Assembly (NCBI RefSeq): GCF_035944355.1 | Contig: NZ_DASZBH010000012.1 | Span: 239,320 to 303,319 of the forward strand | Source: Frateuria_A sp035944355 | Lineage (GTDB): Bacteria > Pseudomonadota > Gammaproteobacteria > Xanthomonadales > Rhodanobacteraceae | Length of the DNA: 64,000 nt | Direction: 5' to 3' | The notes under the pieces: model-generated | Databases searched by the model: none | What the model was told of the DNA's origin: nothing | What the model saw: the letters and a program-made list of their open reading frames with translations, nothing else | Shown here: positions 10,568-19,759 of the stretch, one piece after another | Position numbering within the stretch: the stretch's first letter is position 1 | Layout: the number at the start of each line of letters is the position of its first letter | Position numbers and translations under genes: made by a program

Positions 10568-12458
10568 GGTGCGCGCCGGAGGCAGCGTCCATGGCCGGCA
10601 AGGGTTCGTGCACCGCCGCGACGGACGGGGGCGCCGGCTGCGCAGGCATCAAGGCGTCGAGCTTGCCCTTCATGCGCAGCAGGGCGACGCTGGCCATGTC
10701 CTGGTCGATCACCTGCTGCTCCGCCGTTTCGTCCGGCGGCGGCGCGCCGGGTGCGTAGGTGAGGTCCGCCAGCTGCGGCGCCAGCACCTGGGTCAGCGCG
10801 AAATAGGAGTCCCCGTGGATGCCGGCGCTCTCCAGCAGCCGGCCAGGCAGCATCCAGGAAGCTAGGCTCTCGCGCTGGGGCGCGCCGGGATTGCGCGGGT
10901 CGATGAGCAGCCAAACGCCCGGCTCGCGCAACATGTCGCCGTTGTCGGTGAAGCCGGTGATCGCATAGCTGTTGCTCAGCGCGGGCAGGTGATCGCCGTA
11001 AAACAGCAGCAGGGTCGGCCGGGCGCGCTGCGCCAGCAGCTTGGCCAGCCGGCCCAGCTCGGCGTCGGCATGGCGCGCATGGTAGAGGTAGGTCTGCAGC
11101 TCCAGCTTGTCCTTGCCGCTGATGGCGTCGGGCACGGGGATGGCGTCGCGTTCGGCGGTGTTGGCCGGCGGCACGTCGTAGGGCCCGTGCGCCTCGATGC
11201 TGATCGCGAACAGGAACTGCGGCGGCCCGGCGTCCTTGAGCTGGGCCACGATCTCGTCGGTCATCGCGCTGTCGGCCATGTACTTGCCGTCATTGGGCGC
11301 GTCCTTGGGGAACGAGGATTGCGAGACGAAGCGGTCGAAGCCGATTGCCTTGAACGCGCTGGTGCGGTTCCAGAACGAAGGATCGTTGCCGTGCAGCGCG
11401 GTGGTCGTGTAGCCGTGCGCACGCAGCGTGCGGACCAGGCTGGGCACCACCTTCTGGTGCAGCGTCAGGTAGGGGAACTGCAGTTCTTCGAAGTAACGCA
11501 GCGACAGCCCGGTGAGCACCTCGAACTCGGTGCGGATCGTGCCGCCACCGAAGGTCGGCACGTGCAGCGGGCCGCTCAGGCCGTGCTTTTCCAGGCGCAC
11601 CAGGTTGGGCGTGAAGTCGCTTTCCTCGAAGCCGCGCATGATGCGAGGGTCGAAGAACGACTCGCTCTGCACCACCACGATGTCCGGCAGCTCGCCGCTG
11701 GGCGGCGACACCGGCTGCAGGTGGTCCTGCAGCGCCTGGCTGTTCTGTGCGATCAGCGCCTTGGCCGCCGCCGGGTCGGCCACTTTCTTGCCGTGCCCGT
11801 ATTGCAGGTGGAACATCAGGAGCGAGCTGACCAGCCCCGAATGAGTGGCGGTCGAGCTGGCCGACCAGGGCTCCAGCCACAGCACGCGTCCGTTGTAGAG
11901 CTTGCCCCAGACCGCCACGCCGCCGAGCAGGCTCACCAGCAGCACGCCGGTGGCGACCCCCGAGAACAAGCGCCCGCCGCGCGTGCGCCGCGCGAACAGC
12001 GGCGGCTCCAGCCGCCACATCGCCACCACCAGGGCGATGCCGGCCAGCATCCCCAGGTAGGGCCAGGGGCTGTGCGGCAGATAGCCCAGCAGCAGGTGCG
12101 CGCCGCCCTTGCGCAACTGGTCGACCATCAGGAAGTCCGCCGGCATCAGCGGGTTGCCCAGGTTGGCGATCTTCAGCGCGTTGACCTCGTAGACCAGCCC
12201 CTGCAACAGGAACACCAGGCCGAAGGAAAACAGCAGACGCCGAGTCAACGCCAGCAGCAGCCAGGCGGCCAGTAGTCCCGGCCAGGCGTTGGCGATGGGA
12301 AAGCGCGCCTGGTCCAGGATACGCGGCGGCACCACGCCCACACCGCCGTCGACCAGGCCGGTCAGCAGCACGAAGGCCAGGCTCATCAGCACCACGGCCG
12401 CCACACGCCCGGCAAGCGGGCGCCACTGTGCGGTCAGGGGATGGGTCAGGTTGGGCAT
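10563..12458 (-). CDS. LtaS/OpgB-like phosphoglycerol transferase (sulfatase fold), inner membrane
   Basis: A 631-residue protein with about five N-terminal transmembrane helices (residues 12-180). A periplasmic sulfatase-fold domain follows: VVVQSESFFDPRIM (metal-binding Glu), FGGGTIRTEFEVLTGLS (nucleophile Thr region), ALHGNDPSFWNRTSAFKAIGFDRF and LLFYGDHLPAL (metal Asp-His). In Gram-negatives such enzymes transfer phosphoglycerol to membrane-derived or periplasmic glucans, or to other lipids. The Pro/Ala-rich C-terminal tail of about 60 residues is not part of the family core. Start chosen at MPNLTHPL just before the first helix; upstream Met codons at 12518 and 12554 are possible. It is divergent from glnE. 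Confidence 0.85.
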   Translation of the reverse strand: MPNLTHPLTAQWRPLAGRVAAVVLMSLAFVLLTGLVDGGVGVVPPRILDQARFPIANAWPGLLAAWLLLALTRRLLFSFGLVFLLQGLVYEVNALKIANLGNPLMPADFLMVDQLRKGGAHLLLGYLPHSPWPYLGMLAGIALVVAMWRLEPPLFARRTRGGRLFSGVATGVLLVSLLGGVAVWGKLYNGRVLWLEPWSASSTATHSGLVSSLLMFHLQYGHGKKVADPAAAKALIAQNSQALQDHLQPVSPPSGELPDIVVVQSESFFDPRIMRGFEESDFTPNLVRLEKHGLSGPLHVPTFGGGTIRTEFEVLTGLSLRYFEELQFPYLTLHQKVVPSLVRTLRAHGYTTTALHGNDPSFWNRTSAFKAIGFDRFVSQSSFPKDAPNDGKYMADSAMTDEIVAQLKDAGPPQFLFAISIEAHGPYDVPPANTAERDAIPVPDAISGKDKLELQTYLYHARHADAELGRLAKLLAQRARPTLLLFYGDHLPALSNSYAITGFTDNGDMLREPGVWLLIDPRNPGAPQRESLASWMLPGRLLESAGIHGDSYFALTQVLAPQLADLTYAPGAPPPDETAEQQVIDQDMASVALLRMKGKLDALMPAQPAPPSVAAVHEPLPAMDAASGAHR

Positions 12459-12571
12459 GGGGCAGATGAACGCTTCACGGACGGGAAGGATGACTGTAAA
12501 CAGGCCGAAATGAATCATGTGTTGGTCTGGAGGGCCCGGTTGCTGGCGGTTCATGCAGGCACGGGCTGCGG

Positions 12572-12577
12572 CACAAT
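12572..12577 (+). promoter_or_regulatory. -10 element placing the transcript start at the glnE ATG
   Basis: CACAAT stands six bases before the glnE ATG, so initiation 7 bases downstream of the hexamer would fall on the A of ATG and give a leaderless mRNA. There is no Shine-Dalgarno in the same space. A TTCATG 16 bases upstream is a weak -35. Confidence 0.4.
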
Positions 12578-12583
12578 GGCCCG

Positions 12584-15424
12584 ATGCCTGCCCCTGAAAG
12601 CCCCGCGCTGCGCGCGCTGATCAACGACCGCTACGCCGAGCTGGCTGCCCGCTGCCGCGCCACCGGGGTGGCGCTGCACGACGACGCCGGGGTGGCCGAG
12701 CGCATCCGCGCCACGCTGGCGGCCAGCGATTTCGCCTTCGAGGTCTGGCGGCGCCAGCCGCAGCTGCTGGCGCCGGCAGGGCTGGAGCGCCTGCGGGCCG
12801 GCGGCGACGCGGGCACCCGCATCGGCGCCCTGGCCCTGCCGCAGGACGAGCTCGCCACACTGGCCGCGCTGCGCCGCTTCCGCCAGGCCGAGGCGCTGCG
12901 GCTGGTGTTCCGCGACGTCAACGGGCTGGACGACCTGGCCGAAACGCTGTCGGCCACCAGCGTGCTGTACGAGGCGTTGCTGGGCGCCGCGCTGGACTGG
13001 TCCGAGCGCTCGCTCGCCGCGCGCTTCGGCCACGCCCGCAGCGCCGAGGGCGCGCTGCAGCGGCTGGTGGTGGTGGGCTTCGGCAAGCTCGGCGGCGGCG
13101 AGCTCAACTTCTCCTCCGACATCGACCTGGTGCTGGCTTACCCGCAAGGCGGCCAGAGCGACGGCGCACGCACGCTGGACAACAGCGAATACTTCGTGCG
13201 GCTGGGCCGCCACCTGGTGCGCCTGCTCAACGAGCCCACCGACGATGGCATCTGCGCGCGCGTCGACCTGCGCCTGCGCCCGTTCGGCAACGCGGGGCGG
13301 CTGGCGCTGTCCTTCGCCGCGATGGAGCAGTACTACCAGAGCGAGGGCCGCGACTGGGAACGCTACGCCTGGATCAAGGCCCGCCCGGTGGCGGGCGACC
13401 TCGCGGCCGGCAAGCAGCTGCAGGAACTCCTGCGCCCATTCGTCTACCGCAAGTACCTCGACTACACCGCCTTCGCCGGGCTGCGCGAGATGAAGGCGCT
13501 GATCGACGCCGAAGTCGCGCGCAAGGATCTGGCCGACAACCTCAAGCTCGGTCCTGGCGGAATCCGCGAGATCGAGTTCATCGTGCAGCTCACCCAGCTG
13601 ATCCGCGGCGGCCGCGAGCCCTCCTTGCGCGTGCGTGGGCTGCTGCCGGCGCTGTCCGCCTGCGAGGCGCGCGGCCACATCGGCGCCGCGCGCGCCAAGG
13701 CGCTGCGCGAGGCCTACCGCTGCCTGCGAAGGGTGGAGAACCGCGTGCAGATGCTGCGCGACGCGCAGACCCACGATCTTCCCGACGACCCGCTCAGCCG
13801 CGAGCGCATCGCACACGGGCTGGGGCACGAGCACTGGCAGGCGCTGGAGGCGGAGCTGGCGCATCACCGCGCCGTCGTCAGCGAGGAGTTCGCCACCGTG
13901 TTGATGCCTGCCGGCGGCCGTGCCGCCCGCGTGGAGGTCGCCGATGCCACGCTGTGGCAACAGGCCTGCGCGGGCCTGCCGGAGGCGGCGGTGCTGGAGG
14001 CCGCCGGCTTCGTGCCCGGCGCCGAGGCAGCCGAGGCGCTGGCCAAGCTGCCGCAGGCATCCGCCGTGCGCGCCATGTCGCCGCGCTCGCGCGAGCGGCT
14101 CGACCATCTGATGCCGTACCTGATCGGCGCGGCGCGCGCCAGCGCCGCGCCGCTGCCTTGCCTGTTGCGGCTGTGCCGGCTGGTGCAGGCGGTGGCGCGG
14201 CGCTCGGCCTACCTCGCGCTGCTGGAGGAACAGCCAGCCGCGCGCGCACGCCTGGCCTCGCTGTTCGCCGACAGCGCCTTCCTGGCCGAACGGGTGATCG
14301 CCCAGCCCTTGCTGCTGGACGACGTGCTCGATCCGCGCATCGACCAACTGCCGTTGAAGCGCGCCGACATCAGCGCCGAGATCAGCCGCGTGCTGGCCAC
14401 GCTGGACGAACGCGAGGCCGAGGCCGAACTGGAGCGCATCAACGAGTTGAAGGACAGCATCGCCTTCCGCCTGGGACTGGCCTTCAACGACGGCCGTGCC
14501 GACGCGGTGGCCACCGCGCGCCGGCTTGCCGCGCTGGCGGCCGCGGTGGTCGAGGCGGTCACCGCGCTGGCCGAGCGCGAACTCATCGCGCAGCACGGCC
14601 GCCTGCCGGGCGAAGGCTCGGGCTTCGCCGTGTACGGCTACGGCAGCCTGGGCGGCGAAGAACTGGGCTTCGCCTCCGACCTGGATCTGGTGTTCGTGTT
14701 CGACGGCGCGCGCACCCAGGCCAGCAGCGACGGCCCGCGGCCGCTGGACGGCGCGCGCTGGTACCAGCGCCTGGCCCAGCGCGTGATGAACTGGCTGACC
14801 GTGCTCACGCGCGCCGGGCGCCTGTACGAGGTCGACACGCGGCTGCGCCCGGATGGCTCCAAGGGCTTGCTGGTGAGCAGCCTGGAAGCCTTCGATGCCT
14901 ACCAGCGCAGCCGCGCCTGGACCTGGGAACACCAGGCGCTGCTGCGTGCCCGCCCAGTGGCCGGCGATGCCGCGCTCGGCCACGCGCTTGGCCGGGTGCG
15001 CCGCGAGGTGCTGGCGGTGCCGCGCGAGCGCGCGGCGGTGCTCGCCGAGGTCAGCCAGATGCGCCAGCGCTGGCGCGCCGAGCGCGATCGCTCCGACGCG
15101 GCGTGGTTCGACCTCAAGCAGGGGCAGGGCGGCCTGCTGGATATCGAATTCGCGCTGCAGGGGCTGGTGCTCGCCCATGCCGCGGCCCACCCGCAGCTGC
15201 TGGAGCAGACCGCCAATGCGGCGCTGATCGCGGCCTGCCGGCGCGCCGGCCTGCTCGAGCAGGCGCAGGCCGATACGCTCGCGCGGGTGCATGCCGACCT
15301 GCTCGAGCGTGCGCTGGCCTGCACCCTGGACCTGCGCCCGCGCCTCGCGGTCCGCGACGCGACGCTGGAAGCCTGGTGCGAGCAGGTGCGTGCGGTCACC
15401 GGCGCGCTGGGTTTCGCGTTCTGA
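12584..15424 (+). CDS. glnE: bifunctional glutamine synthetase adenylyltransferase/adenylyl-removing enzyme
   Basis: A 946-residue protein that adds AMP to, or removes it from, glutamine synthetase according to the P-II/nitrogen state. It holds two nucleotidyltransferase domains. The N-terminal adenylyl-removing domain has VVGFGKLGGGELNFSSDIDLV (about 166-186). The C-terminal adenylyltransferase domain has YGYGSLGGEELGFASDLDLV (about 684-704). Each is followed by a helical bundle with GPGGIREIEFIVQL or GQGGLLDIEFALQG. Full family length. It is preceded by a -10-like element only 6 bases before ATG. Confidence 0.97.
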   Translation: MPAPESPALRALINDRYAELAARCRATGVALHDDAGVAERIRATLAASDFAFEVWRRQPQLLAPAGLERLRAGGDAGTRIGALALPQDELATLAALRRFRQAEALRLVFRDVNGLDDLAETLSATSVLYEALLGAALDWSERSLAARFGHARSAEGALQRLVVVGFGKLGGGELNFSSDIDLVLAYPQGGQSDGARTLDNSEYFVRLGRHLVRLLNEPTDDGICARVDLRLRPFGNAGRLALSFAAMEQYYQSEGRDWERYAWIKARPVAGDLAAGKQLQELLRPFVYRKYLDYTAFAGLREMKALIDAEVARKDLADNLKLGPGGIREIEFIVQLTQLIRGGREPSLRVRGLLPALSACEARGHIGAARAKALREAYRCLRRVENRVQMLRDAQTHDLPDDPLSRERIAHGLGHEHWQALEAELAHHRAVVSEEFATVLMPAGGRAARVEVADATLWQQACAGLPEAAVLEAAGFVPGAEAAEALAKLPQASAVRAMSPRSRERLDHLMPYLIGAARASAAPLPCLLRLCRLVQAVARRSAYLALLEEQPAARARLASLFADSAFLAERVIAQPLLLDDVLDPRIDQLPLKRADISAEISRVLATLDEREAEAELERINELKDSIAFRLGLAFNDGRADAVATARRLAALAAAVVEAVTALAERELIAQHGRLPGEGSGFAVYGYGSLGGEELGFASDLDLVFVFDGARTQASSDGPRPLDGARWYQRLAQRVMNWLTVLTRAGRLYEVDTRLRPDGSKGLLVSSLEAFDAYQRSRAWTWEHQALLRARPVAGDAALGHALGRVRREVLAVPRERAAVLAEVSQMRQRWRAERDRSDAAWFDLKQGQGGLLDIEFALQGLVLAHAAAHPQLLEQTANAALIAACRRAGLLEQAQADTLARVHADLLERALACTLDLRPRLAVRDATLEAWCEQVRAVTGALGFAF

Positions 15425-15443
15425 TCGATGCCCGGCTGTTGCG

Positions 15444-15848
15444 TCAGCGGCGCAAGCGTTCCATCGCGAGCGTGGAGGCGCGGAAGCCCAGCCGCTCGAA
15501 GAACGCGGCAGCGCCTTCGCGGCCCGCGCGCAGCACCCAGGTGATCGCCGGGTCGTCCCCCGTCACGTGCCGCACCAGCGCGCTGCCGACGCCGCGGCCG
15601 CGCTGCTCCGGCGCCACCAGGACCATGGACAGGTAGCCGTTGGAAAGCCCGTCGGTCAGGGCACGGGCAAGGCCGACCACCTCTCCATCGAGCACCGCCA
15701 CGGCGATGCGCTGCGAGCGTTCGAGCAGCAAGGCAAAGCGTTCCACGCTGCCGATGCGCTGCGCCCAGCCGTGCCGCGCGAGCAGCGCATGGGCGGCGGC
15801 GATGTCACCCGGGTGCAGGTCGCGGATCGTGGCGGATGCCTGGCTCAC
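15444..15848 (-). CDS. GNAT-family N-acetyltransferase
   Basis: A 134-residue single-domain GNAT protein with the acetyl-CoA loop VLVAPEQRGRGVGSALVRHV at about residues 77-96 and the C-terminal AFFERLGFRAS. Substrate unknown. It starts with GTG that overlaps the TGA of the upstream ELM1-family gene (GTGA), so the two are translationally coupled. Its 3' end is convergent with glnE, 19 bases away. A much longer open frame covers the same strand but is only shadow sequence beyond this point. Confidence 0.88.
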   Translation of the reverse strand: MSQASATIRDLHPGDIAAAHALLARHGWAQRIGSVERFALLLERSQRIAVAVLDGEVVGLARALTDGLSNGYLSMVLVAPEQRGRGVGSALVRHVTGDDPAITWVLRAGREGAAAFFERLGFRASTLAMERLRR

Positions 15849-16822
15849 GGTCGGCCTTCGCCGGGGAGGCCCAGCCGCCGGCGCATTGCGGCGGCGATCG
15901 CCGCCGTTTCGCGCAGCGGCGGCTGGCGATCGGGAGCGTCGCCCTCGAGGTCGTGCAGCAAGGCCGCTTCGCGCAGCGCGCGGTGGAAACGGGCGAGCTT
16001 GTCCGGCAGCGGAGGGGGCGCGAAGGTGTGCACGGCGCAGCCGACGGCGCAGGCTTCGGACAGCATGTTCACCGAGTCGGGGGTGACGACCAGGCGGTCG
16101 GCCCAGGCGAGCACGCCAGGGTAAGGATTGGGACCCTCGGAGCCCGTCCAGTGCAGGCCCGGCACGTCGCAGAGAGCTTCGCGCAGCGCGCCGGCCAGGC
16201 GGGGCGGCGTGCGCCGCGAGGCCAGCACCAGCAGGCTGCCTCCGCGGCGCTGGTGCAGCGCGCGCAGGCCGCTGATGAACGCCTGCGTCCAGGCCGCGTC
16301 CATCGCGAGGCCTTGCCGCGGGCCGCCGAGCAGCACGCCGATGCGTGGCGCTGGCAGCTCGGCCAGGTGCGGCCAGGCCTCGCGGGCGTCCGCCAGCCAC
16401 TCCCCGTCCACCGGGTTGAGCGAACCCAGCGGCGTCAGCACGTTGGGACCGGCGACGTCGTCGTGGCACGGCGCGATCAGCGTGTCCCAGTGGCGCGGGT
16501 CCATGCGCGGGTCGAGGATCTGCACCGTATGGCAGTGCCCGTGCGAAAGCGTGCGCAGCATCCGCGTGAACAGCGCCGCAGTCCGGCCGCAACCGATCGC
16601 CACCCGTGGCCACGGCGGCGCGAAGCCCGCGCGCTCGCCCGGCGGCAGGGCGAGCCGGCCGCCCAGGATCACCCGCGGGGCGAGCCACGACCACGGCGCG
16701 CGGGCCTCCAGCACCAGCGGACGGATCGGCAGGTCCAGGTGCTCGGCCAGCGCCAGCGCCTGGCGCTGGTTGCCGGCGGCTGCGTCGGTAATCGCCCAGC
16801 ATTCGTGGCGCGGCGCGTTCAC
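15845..16822 (-). CDS. ELM1/GtrOC1-family protein, putative nucleoside-diphosphate-sugar glycosyltransferase
   Basis: A 325-residue protein of the mitochondrial-fission ELM1 family (DUF1022). Landmarks are CWAITDAAAGNQRQALALAE at the N terminus, GCGRTAALFTRML, HDDVAGPNVLTPLGSLNPV, IGVLLGGPRQGL and LVVTPDSVNMLSEAC. Bacterial members are GT-B-like and often lie near cell-envelope genes; biochemical function is not settled. The start codon is GTG. It overlaps the following GNAT gene by four bases. Confidence 0.87.
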   Translation of the reverse strand: MNAPRHECWAITDAAAGNQRQALALAEHLDLPIRPLVLEARAPWSWLAPRVILGGRLALPPGERAGFAPPWPRVAIGCGRTAALFTRMLRTLSHGHCHTVQILDPRMDPRHWDTLIAPCHDDVAGPNVLTPLGSLNPVDGEWLADAREAWPHLAELPAPRIGVLLGGPRQGLAMDAAWTQAFISGLRALHQRRGGSLLVLASRRTPPRLAGALREALCDVPGLHWTGSEGPNPYPGVLAWADRLVVTPDSVNMLSEACAVGCAVHTFAPPPLPDKLARFHRALREAALLHDLEGDAPDRQPPLRETAAIAAAMRRRLGLPGEGRP

Positions 16823-16961
16823 GCGGTGGCGGGGCGATCGATTGTTGACGGATCTTGCACGCTCGGTTCCTTTTTCGACACCGGACCAACCGCCGCCTTG
16901 GGCTTACACTTGCGGATCGACCGCGCCGGACGGCGCGCCCTAGACCGCCTAAAGGATACCC

Positions 16962-17567
16962 ATGAGCGAAGTGCTTTCCGAGGCCGCCCTCGACCAGCTG
17001 TTCCGCACCGCGCGCACCTACCGCCGCTCGGCCGACGCCTGGCTGGACAAGCCGGTCAGCGACGCGCAGCTGCACGCGATCTATGACCTGGCCAAGCTGG
17101 CGCCCACCAGCGCCAACGCCTCGCCGGCGCGCTTCGTATTCGTGCGCTCGCCCGAAGGCAAGGCGAAGCTGGAGCCGGCGCTGGATCGGGGCAACCTCGC
17201 CCAGACCATGGCCGCGCCGGTGACGGTGATCGTCGCGGCCGACCATGCCTTCTACGAGCACCTGCCGCGCCTGTACAAGGAATCGCCCGACGCGACCAGC
17301 TGGTTCGCCGGCAAGCCCGCGGCGATCGACTCGACGGCCTTCCGCAACTCCAGCCTGCAGGGCGCCTACCTGATCATGGCGGCGCGCGCGCTGGGCTTGG
17401 ATTGCGGCCCGATGTCCGGCTTCCGCAACGCCATGGTCGACGAGGCCTTCTTCGCTGGCACGCAGGTGCGTTCCAATTTCCTCATCAACATCGGCTACGG
17501 CAATCCTGCCGTGCTGCGGCCGCGCGAAGAACGCTTCGCGTTCGATGAAGCCTGCCGCATCGTCTGA
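16962..17567 (+). CDS. malonic semialdehyde reductase / RutE-type nitroreductase
   Basis: A 201-residue FMN-dependent nitroreductase-fold enzyme. Matches to the RutE/HadB family are FRTARTYRRSADAWLDKPVSD, LAKLAPTSANASPARFVFV (FMN contact), FRNSSLQGAYLIMAARALGLDCGPMSGF and LINIGYGNP. The family reduces 3-oxopropionate (malonic semialdehyde) to 3-hydroxypropionate in pyrimidine degradation. No other rut gene is nearby, so it may be a housekeeping aldehyde or nitro reductase. AAAGGA stands 8 bases before ATG. It is followed by yceI after 24 bases, probably one transcript. Confidence 0.9.
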   Translation: MSEVLSEAALDQLFRTARTYRRSADAWLDKPVSDAQLHAIYDLAKLAPTSANASPARFVFVRSPEGKAKLEPALDRGNLAQTMAAPVTVIVAADHAFYEHLPRLYKESPDATSWFAGKPAAIDSTAFRNSSLQGAYLIMAARALGLDCGPMSGFRNAMVDEAFFAGTQVRSNFLINIGYGNPAVLRPREERFAFDEACRIV

Positions 17568-17591
17568 CAACGCCCCATAGGAGCCCACCCC

Positions 17592-18170
17592 ATGCGCACG
17601 TTCAAAGTCCTTGTCTTCGCCGGCCTGCTCGGCGCCGCCGCCGTCGCCCAGGCGGCGCCGGTCACCTACACGCTCGATCCGCACCACACCATGGTGCTGT
17701 TCAGCTGGAGCCATTTCGGGTTCTCCCATCCCACCGCCGAACTCGGCCTGGGGCAGGGCACGCTGACGTTTGACCCGCAGCATCCGGAACAGGCGAAGGT
17801 CGAGGTGACTCTGCCGATGTCGGGGTTGGACACGCACGTGCCCGCGCTGAACGAGCACCTGGCCAAGCCCGATTTCCTGGACTCGGCCAAGTACCCGCAG
17901 GTCACCTACAGGAGCACCAAGGTCGAGCCGGTCGGCAACGGGCATTTCCGTGTCACCGGTGATCTCACCGTGCACGGCGTGACCCACCCGGTGGTGCTCG
18001 ACGCCACGCTCAACAAGGTCGGCAAGCACCCGATGAGCGGCAAGCAATCGATCGGCTTCGACGCCACCGGCACGCTCAAGCGTTCGGATTTCGGCGTGTC
18101 GGCCTACGTGCCCAACGTGAGCGACGAGATCAGCCTGCACATCACCACCGAGGGTTCGGCCGCCAAGTAA
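17592..18170 (+). CDS. yceI: YceI-family periplasmic lipid-binding-like protein
   Basis: A 192-residue protein with a signal peptide (residues 1-22, ending AVAQA). A YceI beta-barrel follows: YTLDPHHTMVLFSWSHFGFS, GTLTFDPQHPEQAKVEVTLPM, LDSAKYPQVTYRSTKVEP and GDLTVHGVTHPVVLDATLNK. The family binds polyisoprenoids in a lipocalin-like barrel and is often induced by base or stress. Full length. It ends with a strong bidirectional terminator shared with the convergent Yip1 gene. Confidence 0.93.
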   Translation: MRTFKVLVFAGLLGAAAVAQAAPVTYTLDPHHTMVLFSWSHFGFSHPTAELGLGQGTLTFDPQHPEQAKVEVTLPMSGLDTHVPALNEHLAKPDFLDSAKYPQVTYRSTKVEPVGNGHFRVTGDLTVHGVTHPVVLDATLNKVGKHPMSGKQSIGFDATGTLKRSDFGVSAYVPNVSDEISLHITTEGSAAK

Positions 18171-18189
18171 CCGGCCGCCGCCCGGAAAG

Positions 18190-18218
18190 AAAAAGCCCGC
18201 GCCTTGCGCGGGCTTTTT
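18190..18218. terminator. bidirectional rho-independent terminator between yceI and the Yip1 gene
   Basis: AAAAAGCCCGC ... GCGGGCTTTTT stem with a short GCCTT loop, flanked by A-run and T-run, so it can serve both converging transcripts. Confidence 0.92.
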
Positions 18219-18239
18219 CGTTACGCCGCGGCCTGGACG

Positions 18240-19505
18240 TCAATGCGCCGCGACGCCCTCGTTCTTCAGACCCTCGAGCTTGCCCAGGTCGACGCTCGCC
18301 ACCGCCTGCTTGAGTTCGTCGATGCTGTTGGCGTTGCCGTTGGCCTTGACCGTGAAGCGCTGGCCGACCACCACGCTGTACTCGCCGTCCTTGGTCTGCT
18401 CGTCCCAGGACTCGTGGGTGAGCCGGCCGCCGGCGGTGTAGGTCTTCTCGTAGCCGTGGTCGGTGGTGCGCTCCTGTTCGGGCGCCATGGCGCCCGCCAT
18501 CGCCATCAGGCCCTTGGCGGTGCCCATGTCGGTGACTTCCAGGGTGAGGTTGCGGCCGTTGCCGTCGCCGTATTCGGCATGCGCCTCGGTCACCTGCATG
18601 CCCATCGCGTTGGTCCGCTGGGCGGAGCTGCTGGTGCGCTTGAGGCCCAGCAGCGTGTCGGGCAGGAAGGCCTTGACCTGGTCGGTGGAGAGCGCTTGCA
18701 CGGTGCCGTCATTGCCCATCGCGGCGCCCATCATCTTGCCCATCGCCGCCTGCTGCGCGGCGCTGTCGCCGGACTTCTGCGCGGCGTCCAGCTCCTTGCT
18801 GGCCTGGTCCGCACGGGCGCCCATGGCGGCGAGCCTGCCCAATGCGCTGTTGGGATCGACGGTGACGTTGTCGCCGCTGGCGCTGCCCAGGTGCGCGCCG
18901 GTCATCGCTGCGCCGCCCAGCACGGCGGTTCCGATCACGCCGGCCACGACCAGGCTCACGATCCAGGAAAGGACGATCGCCACGATCACGGAAAGCGCGG
19001 TGTAGCCGCCGGATTTCTCGGGCGGGCATTTCATGGTGAAGGGCAGGCCCAGGTACAGCAGATAGATCGCGTAGATCGCGCCGAGCAGGCCGATCAGCCA
19101 GCCCAGCCAGGGGATGATCACCGCGATGCCGGCGACCCAGGCGGCGGTCCAGGAGTAGGCCACCGTCTTGAGCGCCTGCACCATGTCCTTCTGGCCGTTG
19201 AAGGTGCCGGCCAGCGCGTTGATGATCAGCGCGACGACGTAGGCGACCACCAGCGAAAGCACCCATTGCAGCACCATCGCGCCGATGCCTGCGCCGATCG
19301 GGGTGCGATAGCTGATGCCGAAGGCGCCGTAGCCGATCAGGCTGCCCTTGATGAAGCCGGCGATCGCCGGCAGCGCGGCGATCCAGGCGATGTAGCCGGC
19401 GTACAGGCTGCCGACGGTGGCCGGCTCGGCGGCCGCGAGTGGCCATTCGGTCTTGGGTGTGGCGAGCATGCCCTTGGCGCGGGCGGTGATCTTTCCGAAG
19501 TCCAT
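18240..19505 (-). CDS. Yip1-domain membrane protein with an unknown C-terminal soluble domain
   Basis: A 421-residue protein. The first 220 residues form a Yip1-like membrane domain with about five helices, starting with the typical short motif RAKGMLATPKTEWPLAA. A second part follows. It is a helical linker rich in Ala/Met/Gln (225-265) and then a soluble region (270-410) containing FLPDTLLGLKRTSSS, LTLEVTDMG and YSVVVGQRFTVKANG. I do not recognise this domain. Its mixed beta pattern resembles small lipoprotein-like sensor domains, but that is a guess. Monocistronic. The 254 bases upstream (19506-19759) hold only divergent promoter space. Confidence 0.8.
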   Translation of the reverse strand: MDFGKITARAKGMLATPKTEWPLAAAEPATVGSLYAGYIAWIAALPAIAGFIKGSLIGYGAFGISYRTPIGAGIGAMVLQWVLSLVVAYVVALIINALAGTFNGQKDMVQALKTVAYSWTAAWVAGIAVIIPWLGWLIGLLGAIYAIYLLYLGLPFTMKCPPEKSGGYTALSVIVAIVLSWIVSLVVAGVIGTAVLGGAAMTGAHLGSASGDNVTVDPNSALGRLAAMGARADQASKELDAAQKSGDSAAQQAAMGKMMGAAMGNDGTVQALSTDQVKAFLPDTLLGLKRTSSSAQRTNAMGMQVTEAHAEYGDGNGRNLTLEVTDMGTAKGLMAMAGAMAPEQERTTDHGYEKTYTAGGRLTHESWDEQTKDGEYSVVVGQRFTVKANGNANSIDELKQAVASVDLGKLEGLKNEGVAAH

Positions 19506-19759
19506 GGTCTATCCCCTTGCGACAGGTTGATCCCGCGATGGGCGCCGCCAGGCCGCCTGCGGCCTTGGCTGGCCGCACGCCACCCCTGCTCGCCCCCCAG
19601 GCGCCGTCCCCCCTCGGACGCCGCCAGCGCGCACAAGTTGAGGCCAACGGCGGGGCGAAGTCCAGTGCGATCTGCGGCAGCGCCCGCCCGGCGTGAGCCC
19701 GTCGCCGCCGGCGCGCCCTGCTACCATGTCCGGTTTCCGAGCCCTTCCTGGAGCCTGCC

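Noticed and set aside
12551..15292. 913-codon open frame antisense to glnE
   Set aside because: Composition is Gln/Arg/Gly/Ala/Leu-rich shadow translation of GC-skewed codons; glnE on the other strand has both intact catalytic motifs.
15444..18140. 898-codon minus-strand frame spanning the GNAT, ELM1, RutE-type and yceI genes
   Set aside because: Only the last 134 codons are a real protein; the rest is antisense or out of frame with four clearly coding genes.
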